Origin: Streptomyces cinnamoneus
GTDB lineage: Bacteria > Actinomycetota > Actinomycetes > Streptomycetales > Streptomycetaceae
NCBI RefSeq assembly: GCF_002939475.1
Contig: NZ_PKFQ01000001.1
Location: 6,321,001-6,385,000 of the forward strand
Length of the DNA stretch: 64,000 nt
Direction of reading: 5' to 3'
Part shown: positions 1-7,835 of the stretch, piece by piece
Position numbering within the stretch: the stretch's first letter is position 1
How the letters are laid out: every line of letters starts with the position of its first letter
Notes under the pieces: generated by a model
Seen by the model: only the letters and a program-made list of their open reading frames with translations
Database searches by the model: none
Told to the model about the DNA's origin: nothing
Made by a program: the position numbers and the translations under genes

Positions 1-1031
1 ACTACCTGGGCCTGACCCGCCACGCCGAGGTCGTCGAGGGCGCCGCCGAGGCCGCCCGCCGCTGGGGGGCGGGCGCCACCGGCTCCCGCCTGGTCACCGG
101 CAGCACCGCCCTGCACGCCACGCTGGAACGCGAGCTGGCGGACTTCTGCGGCTTCGAGGCGGCGCTGGTCTTCTCCTCCGGCTACGCCGCGAACCTCGCC
201 GCCGTCACCGCGCTGTCCGGTCCCGTCGGCAGCGGCACCCTGCTGGTCTCCGACGAGGGCAACCACGCCTCCCTCATCGACGGCTGCCGCCTCGCGCGCG
301 CCGACAAGGCCGTCGTCCCGCACGCCGACCCCGAGGCCGTGCGCAAGACCCTGGCCGCGCACGGCGGCCGGGCGCTCGCCGTCACCGACTCCGTCTTCTC
401 CGTCGACGGTGACGCCGCCCCGTTGGCCGCCCTCGCCGGGGTGTGCCGGGAACACGGCGCGGCGCTGCTGGTCGACGACGCCCACGGCCTCGGTGTGCTG
501 GGCCGCGGCGGCCGTGGCGCCCTGCACGCCGCCGGTCTGGCGGGCGCCCGCGACGTGGTCGCGACCGTCACCCTGTCCAAGTCGCTCGGCAGCCAGGGCG
601 GTGCGCTCCTCGGCCCGGCCCGGGTCATCAGCCACCTCGTCAGCACCGCCCGCACCTTCATCTTCGACACCGGTCTGGCCCCCGCGGCGGCGGGCGCGGC
701 CCTGGCGAGCCTCGCGGTGCTGCGCCGCGAACCCGGGCGCGCCGAGCGGGTCCGCGCGGTGGCCACCGGCCTGTACGAGCGGCTGACGGCGGCCGGGCTG
801 ACGGCCGTGCGGCCCGACGCGGCGGTGGTGTCCGTACGGGCCCCCTCGCCCGAGGCCGCGGTGCGCTGGGCGGCCGACTGCCGTGAGCGGGGGCTCGCGG
901 TCGGGTGCTTCCGGCCGCCGTCCGTGCCCGACGGCGTCTCGCGGCTGCGACTGACCGCCCGGGCGGACCTGTCGGACGAGCAGCTGGCCGGCGCGGCCGC
1001 CACGATCGTGGCGACGGCGCCCGGCGTCTGA
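1..1031 (+). CDS. bioF: 8-amino-7-oxononanoate synthase (BioF-like), 5' end cut by window
   Basis: PLP-dependent alpha-oxoamine synthase. BioF condenses pimeloyl-ACP/CoA with L-alanine in biotin synthesis. The reading frame is open from base 3, so the start lies upstream; about 342 residues are visible. Visible family marks are the glycine-rich GSRLVTG stretch, the FSSGYAAN segment, the aspartate motif VDDAHGLG that contacts the PLP ring nitrogen, and the PLP-lysine motif TLSKSLGSQGG. The C-terminus is complete. In streptomycetes bioF usually lies beside bioB/bioA/bioD, which would be left of the window. A related 2-amino-3-ketobutyrate ligase is the main alternative, but the sequence fits BioF better. 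Confidence 0.9.
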   Translation, partial: YLGLTRHAEVVEGAAEAARRWGAGATGSRLVTGSTALHATLERELADFCGFEAALVFSSGYAANLAAVTALSGPVGSGTLLVSDEGNHASLIDGCRLARADKAVVPHADPEAVRKTLAAHGGRALAVTDSVFSVDGDAAPLAALAGVCREHGAALLVDDAHGLGVLGRGGRGALHAAGLAGARDVVATVTLSKSLGSQGGALLGPARVISHLVSTARTFIFDTGLAPAAAGAALASLAVLRREPGRAERVRAVATGLYERLTAAGLTAVRPDAAVVSVRAPSPEAAVRWAADCRERGLAVGCFRPPSVPDGVSRLRLTARADLSDEQLAGAAATIVATAPGV

Positions 1032-1040
1032 GCCGCCGGC

Positions 1041-1283
1041 TCAGCACCGTGCGCAGCCGTGGGGTCCGCGCAGACCCGCGAGGAAGGCGGACCACGCGGC
1101 GGGGGAGAAGAGCAGAACGGGGCCGGCGGAGCGCTTCGAGTCGCGCACGGCGAGGGTCCGGCCCACCCGCGCCGCTTCCACGCAGTTGTTCATTCCGGTG
1201 CTGTGGCTGCTGCGGTGCCACCTCGCACCGCGCAGAGCCGGAGGCGCCGATCCAGAGGGTACGTACCGAGGCTTCGCGGCCAT
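1041..1283 (-). CDS. DUF397 domain protein
   Basis: An 80-residue protein of the small DUF397 family. It shows the family core W-x-x-SS-x-S (WHRSSHSTG), the N-x-C-V-E motif (NNCVEAA), the VRDSK motif and the C-terminal W-x-x-F segment (AAWSAFLAGL). The family is abundant in Streptomyces and is nearly always paired with an HTH/DUF5753 regulator. Here it starts 9 nt after that regulator stops, so the two are almost certainly cotranscribed and translationally close. Its biochemical role is unresolved; members of WhiJ/AbaA-type loci influence developmental and antibiotic gene expression. The C-terminal Cys-x-x-Cys is a minor oddity. Confidence 0.88.
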   Translation of the reverse strand: MAAKPRYVPSGSAPPALRGARWHRSSHSTGMNNCVEAARVGRTLAVRDSKRSAGPVLLFSPAAWSAFLAGLRGPHGCARC

Positions 1284-1292
1284 GTTGCCCCC

Positions 1293-2171
1293 TTACGAGC
1301 CGTCCTTGATCCCGGCGATGAAATCGAGTGAGTTCTCGTGGGAGAGGGCGTGTGCCCGGAGCGTGGTGAACGCCGAGCCGTACGCCCGGAGGTCCTCTTG
1401 TCGCTCCAGATAGAGGCTACTCGTCAAATGGTCGAGAACAACCACATCCAGATCGGCAATGCGCGGAAACGAAAAAATAACGAAAGGTCCGGTGATACCG
1501 ATGTGGTCGCCGCTGCTGAACGGCAGCACGTGCAGCCGCACATGCGGCAGCGCGGCCCGCTCCAGCAGGTGCTCCAGCTGCCCCGCCATCACCTCCGGGC
1601 CGCCCACCTCGTGCCGCAGCGCCGCCTCGTCGAGCATCGCGCACAGCTCCAGCGGCCGCTCCTTGGCGAGCACCGACTGCCGCGCCATCCGTACCCGGAC
1701 CAGCGCCTCCACCTGTTCGGCCGGCGGGTCGCCCAGCGCGGCCCGGGTCACCGCGCGGGCGTACTCCGGCGTCTGCAAAAGGCCCGGCACCACCGTGGTC
1801 TCCAGCGTGCGCGCGTGGGACGCCTCGGACTCCAGACTGATGAAGTCCAGATACGCCGACGGCAGCAGGTCGCGATAGGCGTACCACCAGCCGCGGCGCG
1901 AGCCGCCCCCGCTCCCCGAGCCCGCCGGGTCCGCCCCGCACAGGGCGCCCAGCAGCGCGCGCAGATCCGGGTCGAAGACGCTGTAGACGTCCAGCAGCCG
2001 GGCCACGTCGGCGGGCTTGACCCCGCTGATGCCGGTCTCGATCCGGCTCACCTTCGACTGGTGCCAGCCGACCGCACAGGCGGCCTCCCGGCTGGTCATC
2101 CCCGACAACTCGCGCTGGCGGCGCAGCTCCGCGCCCAGTTTGCGCCGGCGCACCGCGGGTCCGTACCGCAT
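1293..2171 (-). CDS. XRE-family HTH regulator with DUF5753 domain (WhiJ/Scr1 type)
   Basis: A 292-residue DNA-binding protein. The N-terminal HTH (about residues 9-65) contains the recognisable stretch GMTSREAACAVGWHQSKVSRIE. The rest matches DUF5753, with motifs such as YRDLLPSAYLDF and VPGLLQTPEYARA. Proteins of this type (WhiJ and relatives) repress developmental genes in Streptomyces and work with a DUF397 partner, encoded immediately downstream. The gene is divergent from an RsbW-like ATPase gene at 2441, which completes the common three-gene set. A palindrome at 2283-2300 in the shared promoter region is a candidate binding site. The function is assigned by family only. Confidence 0.9.
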   Translation of the reverse strand: MRYGPAVRRRKLGAELRRQRELSGMTSREAACAVGWHQSKVSRIETGISGVKPADVARLLDVYSVFDPDLRALLGALCGADPAGSGSGGGSRRGWWYAYRDLLPSAYLDFISLESEASHARTLETTVVPGLLQTPEYARAVTRAALGDPPAEQVEALVRVRMARQSVLAKERPLELCAMLDEAALRHEVGGPEVMAGQLEHLLERAALPHVRLHVLPFSSGDHIGITGPFVIFSFPRIADLDVVVLDHLTSSLYLERQEDLRAYGSAFTTLRAHALSHENSLDFIAGIKDGS

Positions 2172-2282
2172 CGGCCCTCCCTCCCCGCCGCTCTCCAGGC
2201 GACACGTTCTGAGTCAATAGACCAGTGCGACCGCCCGCGGTGGTGCCTCCGGGCAAGGTTCACCGCTTCGAGCGACAGATAT

Positions 2283-2300
2283 ATCCACAATCCGGTGGAT
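2283..2300. promoter_or_regulatory. Inverted repeat in divergent promoter region (candidate operator)
   Basis: ATCCAC-N6-GTGGAT is a perfect 6-bp-arm inverted repeat. It lies between the divergent HTH regulator and the ATPase gene, 111 bp upstream of the regulator start. Its position suggests autoregulation by the HTH protein. This is inference from position and symmetry only. Confidence 0.4.
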
Positions 2301-2440
2301 CACCCCCATCGCGGTCGTTATCAGTGGCACGCTGTCGCCCTGAGCCGCCCGAAGCCGCTCCCGACGTCCCTCGACGTGCCTCTTCGACCCGCCCGCACGA
2401 GGGCGCCGGGGGCCGGCCTCGATGGGAAAGGGACAGCGTC

Positions 2441-2869
2441 ATGGCAGACCACCAGGAAGCATCCGTCACTCTGCCGAGCGCCCCCGCCTCGGTCCGCGCC
2501 GCACGCTGTCACGTCATGGACGTGCTCGCCGGATGGGGCCTGCCGGACGGCGGCGAGGCCGCCGACGCGCTCCGGCTGATCGTCTCCGAGCTGGCCACCA
2601 ACGCCGTGCAGCACACCCGGGGCCAGTCGCCCACCTTCCGGGTGGACCTGCGGCTGGACCGGGAGGAGCGGCTGCGGATCGGGGTCACGGACCGCCATCC
2701 CCGCCACCCCCGGCGGCTGCCCGCCACCGTCCAGCAGGACCACGGGCGCGGCCTGGTGATCATCCGCTGTCTGACCGCCGAGCACGGGGGCAGGCTCTCG
2801 GTCGTCCCGACCGCGGAGGGCGGGAAGACGGTGTGGGTCTCGCTGCCGTGGAGCGTGTCCGTCCGCTGA
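2441..2869 (+). CDS. ATP-binding protein, RsbW/HATPase_c_2 anti-sigma-like
   Basis: A 142-residue GHKL ATPase-fold protein. It has the N-box LIVSELATNAVQH, with the ATP/Mg-contacting Glu and Asn, and the G-box region DHGRGLVIIRCL. The length and layout match the short anti-sigma/SpoIIAB-like proteins that are greatly expanded in Streptomyces. The ATG at 2441 is chosen because a GGAAAGGGA ribosome site precedes it and the upstream in-frame sequence is not protein-like. The gene is divergent from the WhiJ-like regulator and DUF397 gene, a recurring trio. The target sigma or anti-anti-sigma factor is unknown. Confidence 0.85.
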   Translation: MADHQEASVTLPSAPASVRAARCHVMDVLAGWGLPDGGEAADALRLIVSELATNAVQHTRGQSPTFRVDLRLDREERLRIGVTDRHPRHPRRLPATVQQDHGRGLVIIRCLTAEHGGRLSVVPTAEGGKTVWVSLPWSVSVR

Positions 2870-3057
2870 GCCGGCAGCGCGGCGGGCCGGGCGGCGGTCC
2901 GCCCGGCCCTGCGCTCTTGTGGAGCGTGCGCGTCTGGAACCGGTGGGTTCGAAGGTGCTCCGGGTGTCCGGCGCGTGGTCAGCCGGTCACACGGCCTTTC
3001 GCCTGCCGTTCGTCACGTGGCTGCCGTGTGCCCGCCCGGTCGCGGGGGGCCGTCCGG

Positions 3058-3543
3058 TCAGCCGTTCACGCGGCCGTACGAGACGCTTCTGGTCCAGATG
3101 CGCTCGAGGCGGACGACCGAGCCGGTCTTGGGGGCGTGCCAGATCTTGTTGCCGCCGGCGTAGATGCCGACGTGGTAGACGCCGCCCCGGCCGTGGAAGA
3201 ACACCAGGTCGCCCTGTTCCCTGGAGAACCCGGGGATCTGCCGGGTGCGGTTGTACTGCTGCTGCGCGGTGCGGGGCAGCTCCTTGCCGGCCCGCTTGAA
3301 GGAGTACTGCGTCAGCCCGGAGCAGTCGAAGCGGTACGGGCCCGTCGCTCCCCACTGATAGGGAGCGCCCGCTTTGGAGGCCGCGATCTGGAGGGCCGCG
3401 GTGGAGACCGTGGCCGCCTCGGCGTCGTCCGCGCCGCCGGGTGCCACCACCGTGGCACCGACGGCCGCGAGAGTCAGAGCGGACACCGATGCGGAGACGG
3501 CCCTGGCCCTGGACAGCCGTGAGGGACGTTTGTGAGCGCCCAT
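3058..3543 (-). CDS. Secreted NlpC/P60 peptidoglycan endopeptidase
   Basis: A 161-residue protein with an N-terminal signal sequence (basic start, hydrophobic run to about residue 35, Ala-rich cleavage region near DDAEAATV). A single NlpC/P60 domain follows. The catalytic Cys is in FDCSGLTQYSF, the His in VYHVGIYAGG, and a third polar residue in IWHAPKTG. Such enzymes cut the peptide stems of peptidoglycan during growth or spore resuscitation. The leader carries a c-di-AMP riboswitch (3551-3650), which ties expression to osmotic and cell-wall status as for Streptomyces rpf and nlpC genes. No cell-wall-binding domain is present. Confidence 0.93.
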   Translation of the reverse strand: MGAHKRPSRLSRARAVSASVSALTLAAVGATVVAPGGADDAEAATVSTAALQIAASKAGAPYQWGATGPYRFDCSGLTQYSFKRAGKELPRTAQQQYNRTRQIPGFSREQGDLVFFHGRGGVYHVGIYAGGNKIWHAPKTGSVVRLERIWTRSVSYGRVNG

Positions 3544-3550
3544 GCCAAAC

Positions 3551-3650
3551 CCTTCGTCAGCCGCCTGTGAAGGATGACCTGTCGGGTTCGGGCAGGCGAA
3601 GAATGCCCGGCCGCGTGAGCGGCTTCACCCCAAGGGGCTGCTGCGGCAGA
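3551..3650 (-). ncRNA. c-di-AMP (ydaO-yuaA) riboswitch
   Basis: The 5' leader of the NlpC/P60 gene carries the hallmark ydaO elements on the minus strand: a GCCGC start, the CCCCTTGGGGTGAA segment, GCGGCCGGGCATTCTTCGCC, then CCCGAACCCGACAGGTCA, and finally GGCGGCTGACGAAGG. The first GCCGC can pair with GCGGC near the end to form P1. The conserved terminal GAAGGG sits 6-7 nt before the ATG at 3543 and so doubles as the ribosome site, which suggests control of translation or of a combined structure. The limits are approximate. Confidence 0.85.
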
Positions 3651-3660
3651 CCGGTTGTGC

Positions 3661-4057
3661 CGGCCGCCGTCCCGCCCCGCCGTGCTCGGGTCCTCCATCC
3701 CTGCCGATGCCCTTCTGTCGACCAGTCGCCCGGGCGGCGGCAGGGTTCGGCGTCCGCCCGGACCGCCCCGCCGTGGTGGCGGGGTCTTGTCGTCGGAGGG
3801 ATCTTGGCGCAGCCGCGCCGGCGAATCCGAGGGGAACCAGCGTTATGTGAACCTCGTCACCTCTGGGCAATTCGGCTGGACACGGGGCGGTTTGACGGTC
3901 TCGATCTCGGACTGCTGACCTCGTCACCTGCGGCGGAGCGATCTCCCCGAGCGGCGGATGAGCGCCCGGCACGAGGTGATCGCTGCGCGACGTCTACGAT
4001 CGCCTCCGACGTCTGAAGGAGATCGGGAGAATAATGTTTCCGCTCCTCAGTTCGCCG
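3661..4057. other. Intergenic region, no gene seen
   Basis: About 400 bases between the riboswitch and the end of the ClpP operon. It should hold the minus-strand promoter of the NlpC gene. One candidate reads TTGCCC-N17-CATAAC around 3843-3871 on the minus strand (weak match). An exact 12-base direct repeat ACCTCGTCACCT occurs at 3851-3862 and 3918-3929. Short open frames here lack ribosome sites or family resemblance. Confidence 0.5.
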
Positions 4058-4369
4058 TCACTTCGCGGGCTCCGGCGGCAACGCCACGCGGCCCGCCCGG
4101 CGTTCGCCGTCCAGGACGCGCATCGCCCGCGCCAGCGTCCCCGCGTACACCTCGCGTTCGCCCCGCTCGAACATGACCGTGAGGGCGTCGCGCAGCTCCG
4201 CCGCCGCGACCACGAGCCTCTGCGCGGCTCGTAGCCCGCCGTACGTGTCGTGCGCGCGGGCCGGATTGATCCGGCCGAGGAGATCCAGTACCTCGAGATA
4301 GCGATCGACGAGCTCCCCCTCCGCCCGGGTCAGGGCGGGCAGGGGCGGCAGTTCCGGCGGCCACCTCAT
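4058..4369 (-). CDS. Hypothetical protein downstream of ClpP paralogue
   Basis: A 103-residue, largely helical protein that I do not recognise. It is rich in Arg, Leu, Glu and Ala (for example LDLLGRINPARAHDTYGGLR) and has no signal peptide or membrane segment. The ATG at 4369 lies 5 nt after the clpP stop. A GTG at 4378 that overlaps the clpP stop as GTGA is an equally plausible start. The tight linkage means it is cotranscribed with the ClpP paralogue. It may be an adaptor or accessory factor, but nothing in the sequence proves that. Confidence 0.7.
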   Translation of the reverse strand: MRWPPELPPLPALTRAEGELVDRYLEVLDLLGRINPARAHDTYGGLRAAQRLVVAAAELRDALTVMFERGEREVYAGTLARAMRVLDGERRAGRVALPPEPAK

Positions 4370-4374
4370 CGCCC

Positions 4375-5010
4375 TCACCTCGTCCCGTGCGGCGCGAGGG
4401 ACGCGTCCCGGCTCACGACCACCCGGTCGGCGAGCCCGTAGGCCACCGCTGCCGGGGCGTCGAGAAAGGTGTCGCGCTCCAGATCGGCCCGGATCCGCTC
4501 CGGGTCGCGGCCGGTGTGCAGGGCCAGCATCCCCACCAGCTTCTCGTGGGCGCGCAGCAGCTCGTCCGCCTGGACCGTCAGGTCGGAGGGCGTGCCCCGC
4601 ACCGGTTCGGCGAGCGCGGGCTGGTGGATGAGGACGCGGGCGTGCGGCAGGACCATCCGCTTGCCCGGGGTGCCGGCCGCCAGCAGCACGGCGGCGGCCG
4701 AGGCGGCCTGGCCCAGGCACACCACCTCCACGTCGCAGCGGATGTAGCGCATCGAGTCGTAGATGGCGCACATGGCGGAGAAGGAGCCGCCGGGGGAATT
4801 GACGTAGAGCGAGACGTCCCGGTCGGGCGCCGCGTGTTCCAGGTACATGAGCTGTGCCGTCACGTCGTTCGCGGCCGCGTCGTCGACGGCCGTCCCGAGG
4901 AGGACGATGCGCTCGGAGAAGAGCTTCGCGTACGGATCGAGGGTTCGAATCCCGCCGTCGGTGCGCTCGGTGAACTCCGGCAGGACGTGGCGGGCTGTGG
5001 ACCGGTGCAT
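4375..5010 (-). CDS. clpP: ATP-dependent Clp protease proteolytic subunit paralogue
   Basis: A 211-residue ClpP-family serine protease. The catalytic triad is visible: Ser in CLGQAASAAAV, His in VLIHQP, and Asp in LERDTFLDAP. The oxyanion strand VNSPGGSFSAM is also present. The usual Met-Gly after the catalytic Ser is replaced by Ala-Ala, so it is a divergent paralogue, like the accessory ClpPs of Streptomyces (ClpP3-5), not the housekeeping ClpP1P2 pair. No second clpP or Clp ATPase gene is nearby. It is transcribed divergently from a Phd/YefM antitoxin gene across an intergenic region of only 60-odd bases that carries an inverted repeat. Confidence 0.92.
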   Translation of the reverse strand: MHRSTARHVLPEFTERTDGGIRTLDPYAKLFSERIVLLGTAVDDAAANDVTAQLMYLEHAAPDRDVSLYVNSPGGSFSAMCAIYDSMRYIRCDVEVVCLGQAASAAAVLLAAGTPGKRMVLPHARVLIHQPALAEPVRGTPSDLTVQADELLRAHEKLVGMLALHTGRDPERIRADLERDTFLDAPAAVAYGLADRVVVSRDASLAPHGTR

Positions 5011-5038
5011 GGCTGCGCCTCTCGTCGTCTGTAAAAAA

Positions 5039-5053
5039 TGTACAGGACGTACA
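5039..5053. promoter_or_regulatory. TGTAC-N5-GTACA operator, Phd/YefM type
   Basis: A 15-bp inverted repeat contains one complete TGTACA hexamer and a second near-match. TGTACA cores are the known recognition element of YefM-type antitoxins. It overlaps the region upstream of the antitoxin -10 box and lies 29 bp before the clpP start, so binding could repress both genes. Confidence 0.55.
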
Positions 5054-5059
5054 CCTCGT

Positions 5060-5072
5060 TAGAATGGGGAGC
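5060..5072 (+). promoter_or_regulatory. -10 element for a probable leaderless antitoxin transcript
   Basis: TAGAAT (5060-5065) matches the Streptomyces principal-sigma -10 consensus. It ends 7 bases before the ATG at 5073, so transcription would start at the first base of the codon. No Shine-Dalgarno at proper distance precedes that ATG, which fits a leaderless mRNA. Confidence 0.55.
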
Positions 5073-5363
5073 ATGGCCTACGAAATTCCGGTGACGCAAG
5101 CCCGAGCCGAGCTGGCGGATCTGATCAACCGCGTCGTCTACGGCGGCGAGCGGGTGGTCGTCACCCGCCACGGCAAGCCGCTCGTCGCCCTCGTTTCCGC
5201 CGCCGACCTGGAAAGACTCGAGGAGAGCGCGGCGTCCGCGGGAGCCGCCGAGGAGCAGGTGATCAGCACCGTCGCCGCCGTCCGCCCGCCGGGGGCGTCC
5301 GCTGCGGGCGAACGCGGCCGCTTCGGCATCGCCGCCGAGCACCGGGATCCGGGACGTCACTGA
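5073..5363 (+). CDS. Phd/YefM-family antitoxin, no adjacent toxin
   Basis: A 96-residue protein. Its N-terminal 55 residues are a clear Phd/YefM DNA-binding domain (IPVTQARAELADLINRV, then VVVTRHGKPLVALVSAADLERLEE). The C-terminal part is Gly/Ala/Arg-rich and may be the disordered toxin-binding or degron segment. The ATG at 5073 fits a leaderless start; an ATG at 5064 is the alternative. No RelE, Doc or PIN toxin gene follows before the urease operon. Phd antitoxins are classical Clp substrates, so the divergent ClpP paralogue makes the context notable. It may instead be a stand-alone regulator of clpP. Confidence 0.88.
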   Translation: MAYEIPVTQARAELADLINRVVYGGERVVVTRHGKPLVALVSAADLERLEESAASAGAAEEQVISTVAAVRPPGASAAGERGRFGIAAEHRDPGRH

Positions 5364-5492
5364 CGACTCGTCATGCCCGCGTAAAGAACGGGCCGGTCTG
5401 GTTAACGCGTTGGAAAAGCTTGCGCCCTAATCTGCCCATCAGTGGCCACGGGGAGAAGAACCCCAGGTCAACCCTGTGTTGAGGTGGGACGC

Positions 5493-5795
<303 letters not shown>

Positions 5796-5809
5796 CGGGG
5801 GCGCCCGCG

Positions 5810-6121
5810 ATGATCCCCGGAGAGATCCTGTGCGCGCCGGAGCCGGTCCGGCTCAACGAGGGCCTGCACCGCACCCGGCTGACCGTCCTCAACCGGGCCG
5901 ACCGCCCCGTGCAGGTCGGCTCCCACTACCACTTCGCCGAGGCCAACCCCGGCCTGGACTTCGACCGGCCGGCCGCCCACGGCAAGCGCCTGGACGTCGC
6001 CGCCGGCACGGCCGTGCGCTTCGAGCCGGGCATCCCGGTCGAGGTGGACCTGGTGCCCATCGGCGGCAAGCGCGTGGTCGAGGGCCTGCGGGGCGCCTGT
6101 GCGGGGCCGCTCGATGTCTGA
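5810..6121 (+). CDS. ureB: Urease subunit beta
   Basis: A 103-residue UreB of normal length. It has the diagnostic IPGEI start, the VQVGSHYHFAE motif and GKRLDVAAGTAVRFEPG. It follows ureA by 14 nt, and its last codons overlap the ureC start (ATG at 6114 inside the final codons), which indicates translational coupling. It packs around UreC in the urease oligomer and has no catalytic metal residues of its own. Confidence 0.97.
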   Translation: MIPGEILCAPEPVRLNEGLHRTRLTVLNRADRPVQVGSHYHFAEANPGLDFDRPAAHGKRLDVAAGTAVRFEPGIPVEVDLVPIGGKRVVEGLRGACAGPLDV

Positions 6122-7835
6122 GCTGAGCCGCGTGGCCTACGCCGACCTGTACGGGCCCACCGCCGGCGACCGGATCCGGCTCGCCGACACCGACCTGCTG
6201 ATCGAGGTCGAGGAGGACCGCTGCGGCGGCCCCGGCCACGCCGGGGACGAGGCGGTCTTCGGTGGCGGCAAGGTCATCCGCGAGTCCATGGGCCAGTCCC
6301 GCGCCACCCGCGCCGAGGGTGCCCCGGACACGGTGATCACCGGAGCCGTCGTCCTCGACCACTGGGGGATCGTCAAGGCCGACGTCGGCATCCGCGACGG
6401 CCGGATCACCGGCGTGGGCAAGGCTGGCAACCCCGACACCATGGACGGCGTCCACCCCGACCTCGTCATCGGCCCCGAGACCGAGGTCATCGCCGGCAAC
6501 GGCCGCATCCTCACTGCGGGCGCCGTCGACGCCCACGTCCACTTCATCTGCCCCCAGGCCGCCGACGAGGCGCTGGCCTCCGGCGTCACCACCCTCGTCG
6601 GCGGGGGCACCGGCCCCGCCGAGGGCAGCAAGGCCACGACCATCACCCCGGGCGCCTGGCACCTCGCCCGGATGTTCGAGGCCCTCGAAGGGCACCCCCT
6701 CAACATCGGCCTGCTCGGCAAGGGCAACACCGTCTCGTACGACTCGATGCGCGCCCAGCTGCGGGCCGGAGCCGTCGGCTTCAAGATCCACGAGGACTGG
6801 GGCGCGACGCCCGCCGTGATCGACGCCTGCCTGACCGTGTGCGAGGAGAGCGGCGCCCAGCTCGCCATCCACACCGACACCCTCAACGAGGCGGGCTTCG
6901 TCGGCGACACGCTCGCCGCCGTCGCCGGGCGCACCCTCCACGCCTACCACACCGAGGGCGCGGGCGGCGGGCACGCGCCGGACATCATCACGGTCGTCTC
7001 GGAGCCCAACGTCCTGCCCAGCTCCACCAACCCCACCCGGCCGCACACCGTCAACACCGTCGAGGAGCACCTCGACATGCTGATGGTCTGCCACCACCTC
7101 AACCCGGCCGTCCCCGAGGACCTGGCCTTCGCCGAGTCCCGCATCCGGCCCGGCACGATCGCCGCCGAGGACGTCCTGCACGACCTCGGCGCGATCTCCA
7201 TCATCTCCTCCGACTCCCAGGCCATGGGCCGCATCGGGGAGGTCGTCCTGCGCACCTGGCAGACCGCGCACGTCATGAAGAAGCGGCGCGGACCGCTGCC
7301 CGGCGACGGCCGGGCCGACAACCTGCGGGCCCGCCGCTACGTCGCCAAGTACACCGTCAATCCGGCCGTCGCCCAGGGCCTCGACCACGAGATCGGCTCC
7401 GTCGAGACCGGCAAGCTCGCCGACCTGGTGCTCTGGGAGCCGGCGTTCTTCGGCGTCCGGCCCCACCTCGTCGTCAAGGGCGGCCAGATCGCCTACGCGC
7501 AGATGGGCGACGCCAACGCCTCCATCCCCACCCCGCAGCCCGTCCTGCCGCGCCCGATGTTCGGCGCGTTGGGCCGCGCGCCGGCGGCCACCTCGCTCAA
7601 CTTCGTCACCCAGTGGGCGCTGGACGACGGCCTGCCCGAACGCCTGGGGCTGGGCAAGCGGTTCGTCCCCATCCGCGACACGCGCGGCGTCACCAAGGCG
7701 GACATGCGCAACAACGACGCCCGGCCGCGCGTGGAGGTGGACCCCGACACGTTCACCGTCACGATCGACGGCGACCCCGTCGAACCGCGGCCGGCGGTGG
7801 AACTGCCGATGGCCCAGCGGTACTTCCTGTTCTGA
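6114..7835 (+). CDS. ureC: Urease subunit alpha (catalytic, Ni-binding)
   Basis: A 573-residue catalytic subunit. The active-site elements are intact: the HxH nickel ligands in DAHVHFICPQ, the carbamylated Lys in GFKIHEDWG, the metal His region AIHTDTLNEAG, HAYHTEGAGGGHAPD, the flap and catalytic His in MVCHHLN, and the Asp metal ligand region SSDSQAMGRIGE. The ATG at 6114 overlaps the end of ureB. The stop overlaps the ureF start (TGATG). Nothing is missing, so an active enzyme is expected if nickel is delivered. Confidence 0.98.
   Translation: MSELSRVAYADLYGPTAGDRIRLADTDLLIEVEEDRCGGPGHAGDEAVFGGGKVIRESMGQSRATRAEGAPDTVITGAVVLDHWGIVKADVGIRDGRITGVGKAGNPDTMDGVHPDLVIGPETEVIAGNGRILTAGAVDAHVHFICPQAADEALASGVTTLVGGGTGPAEGSKATTITPGAWHLARMFEALEGHPLNIGLLGKGNTVSYDSMRAQLRAGAVGFKIHEDWGATPAVIDACLTVCEESGAQLAIHTDTLNEAGFVGDTLAAVAGRTLHAYHTEGAGGGHAPDIITVVSEPNVLPSSTNPTRPHTVNTVEEHLDMLMVCHHLNPAVPEDLAFAESRIRPGTIAAEDVLHDLGAISIISSDSQAMGRIGEVVLRTWQTAHVMKKRRGPLPGDGRADNLRARRYVAKYTVNPAVAQGLDHEIGSVETGKLADLVLWEPAFFGVRPHLVVKGGQIAYAQMGDANASIPTPQPVLPRPMFGALGRAPAATSLNFVTQWALDDGLPERLGLGKRFVPIRDTRGVTKADMRNNDARPRVEVDPDTFTVTIDGDPVEPRPAVELPMAQRYFLF

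Noticed and set aside
3655..3918. A plus-strand 87-codon gene upstream of the riboswitch
   Set aside because: No ribosome site, Arg/Ser/Gly-rich, and it runs through the promoter and leader of the NlpC gene.
5399..5440. A firm urease promoter
   Set aside because: TAATCT at 5428 is a fair -10, but TTGGAA is only 12 bp away and GTTAAC 21 bp; no -35 with proper spacing was found.
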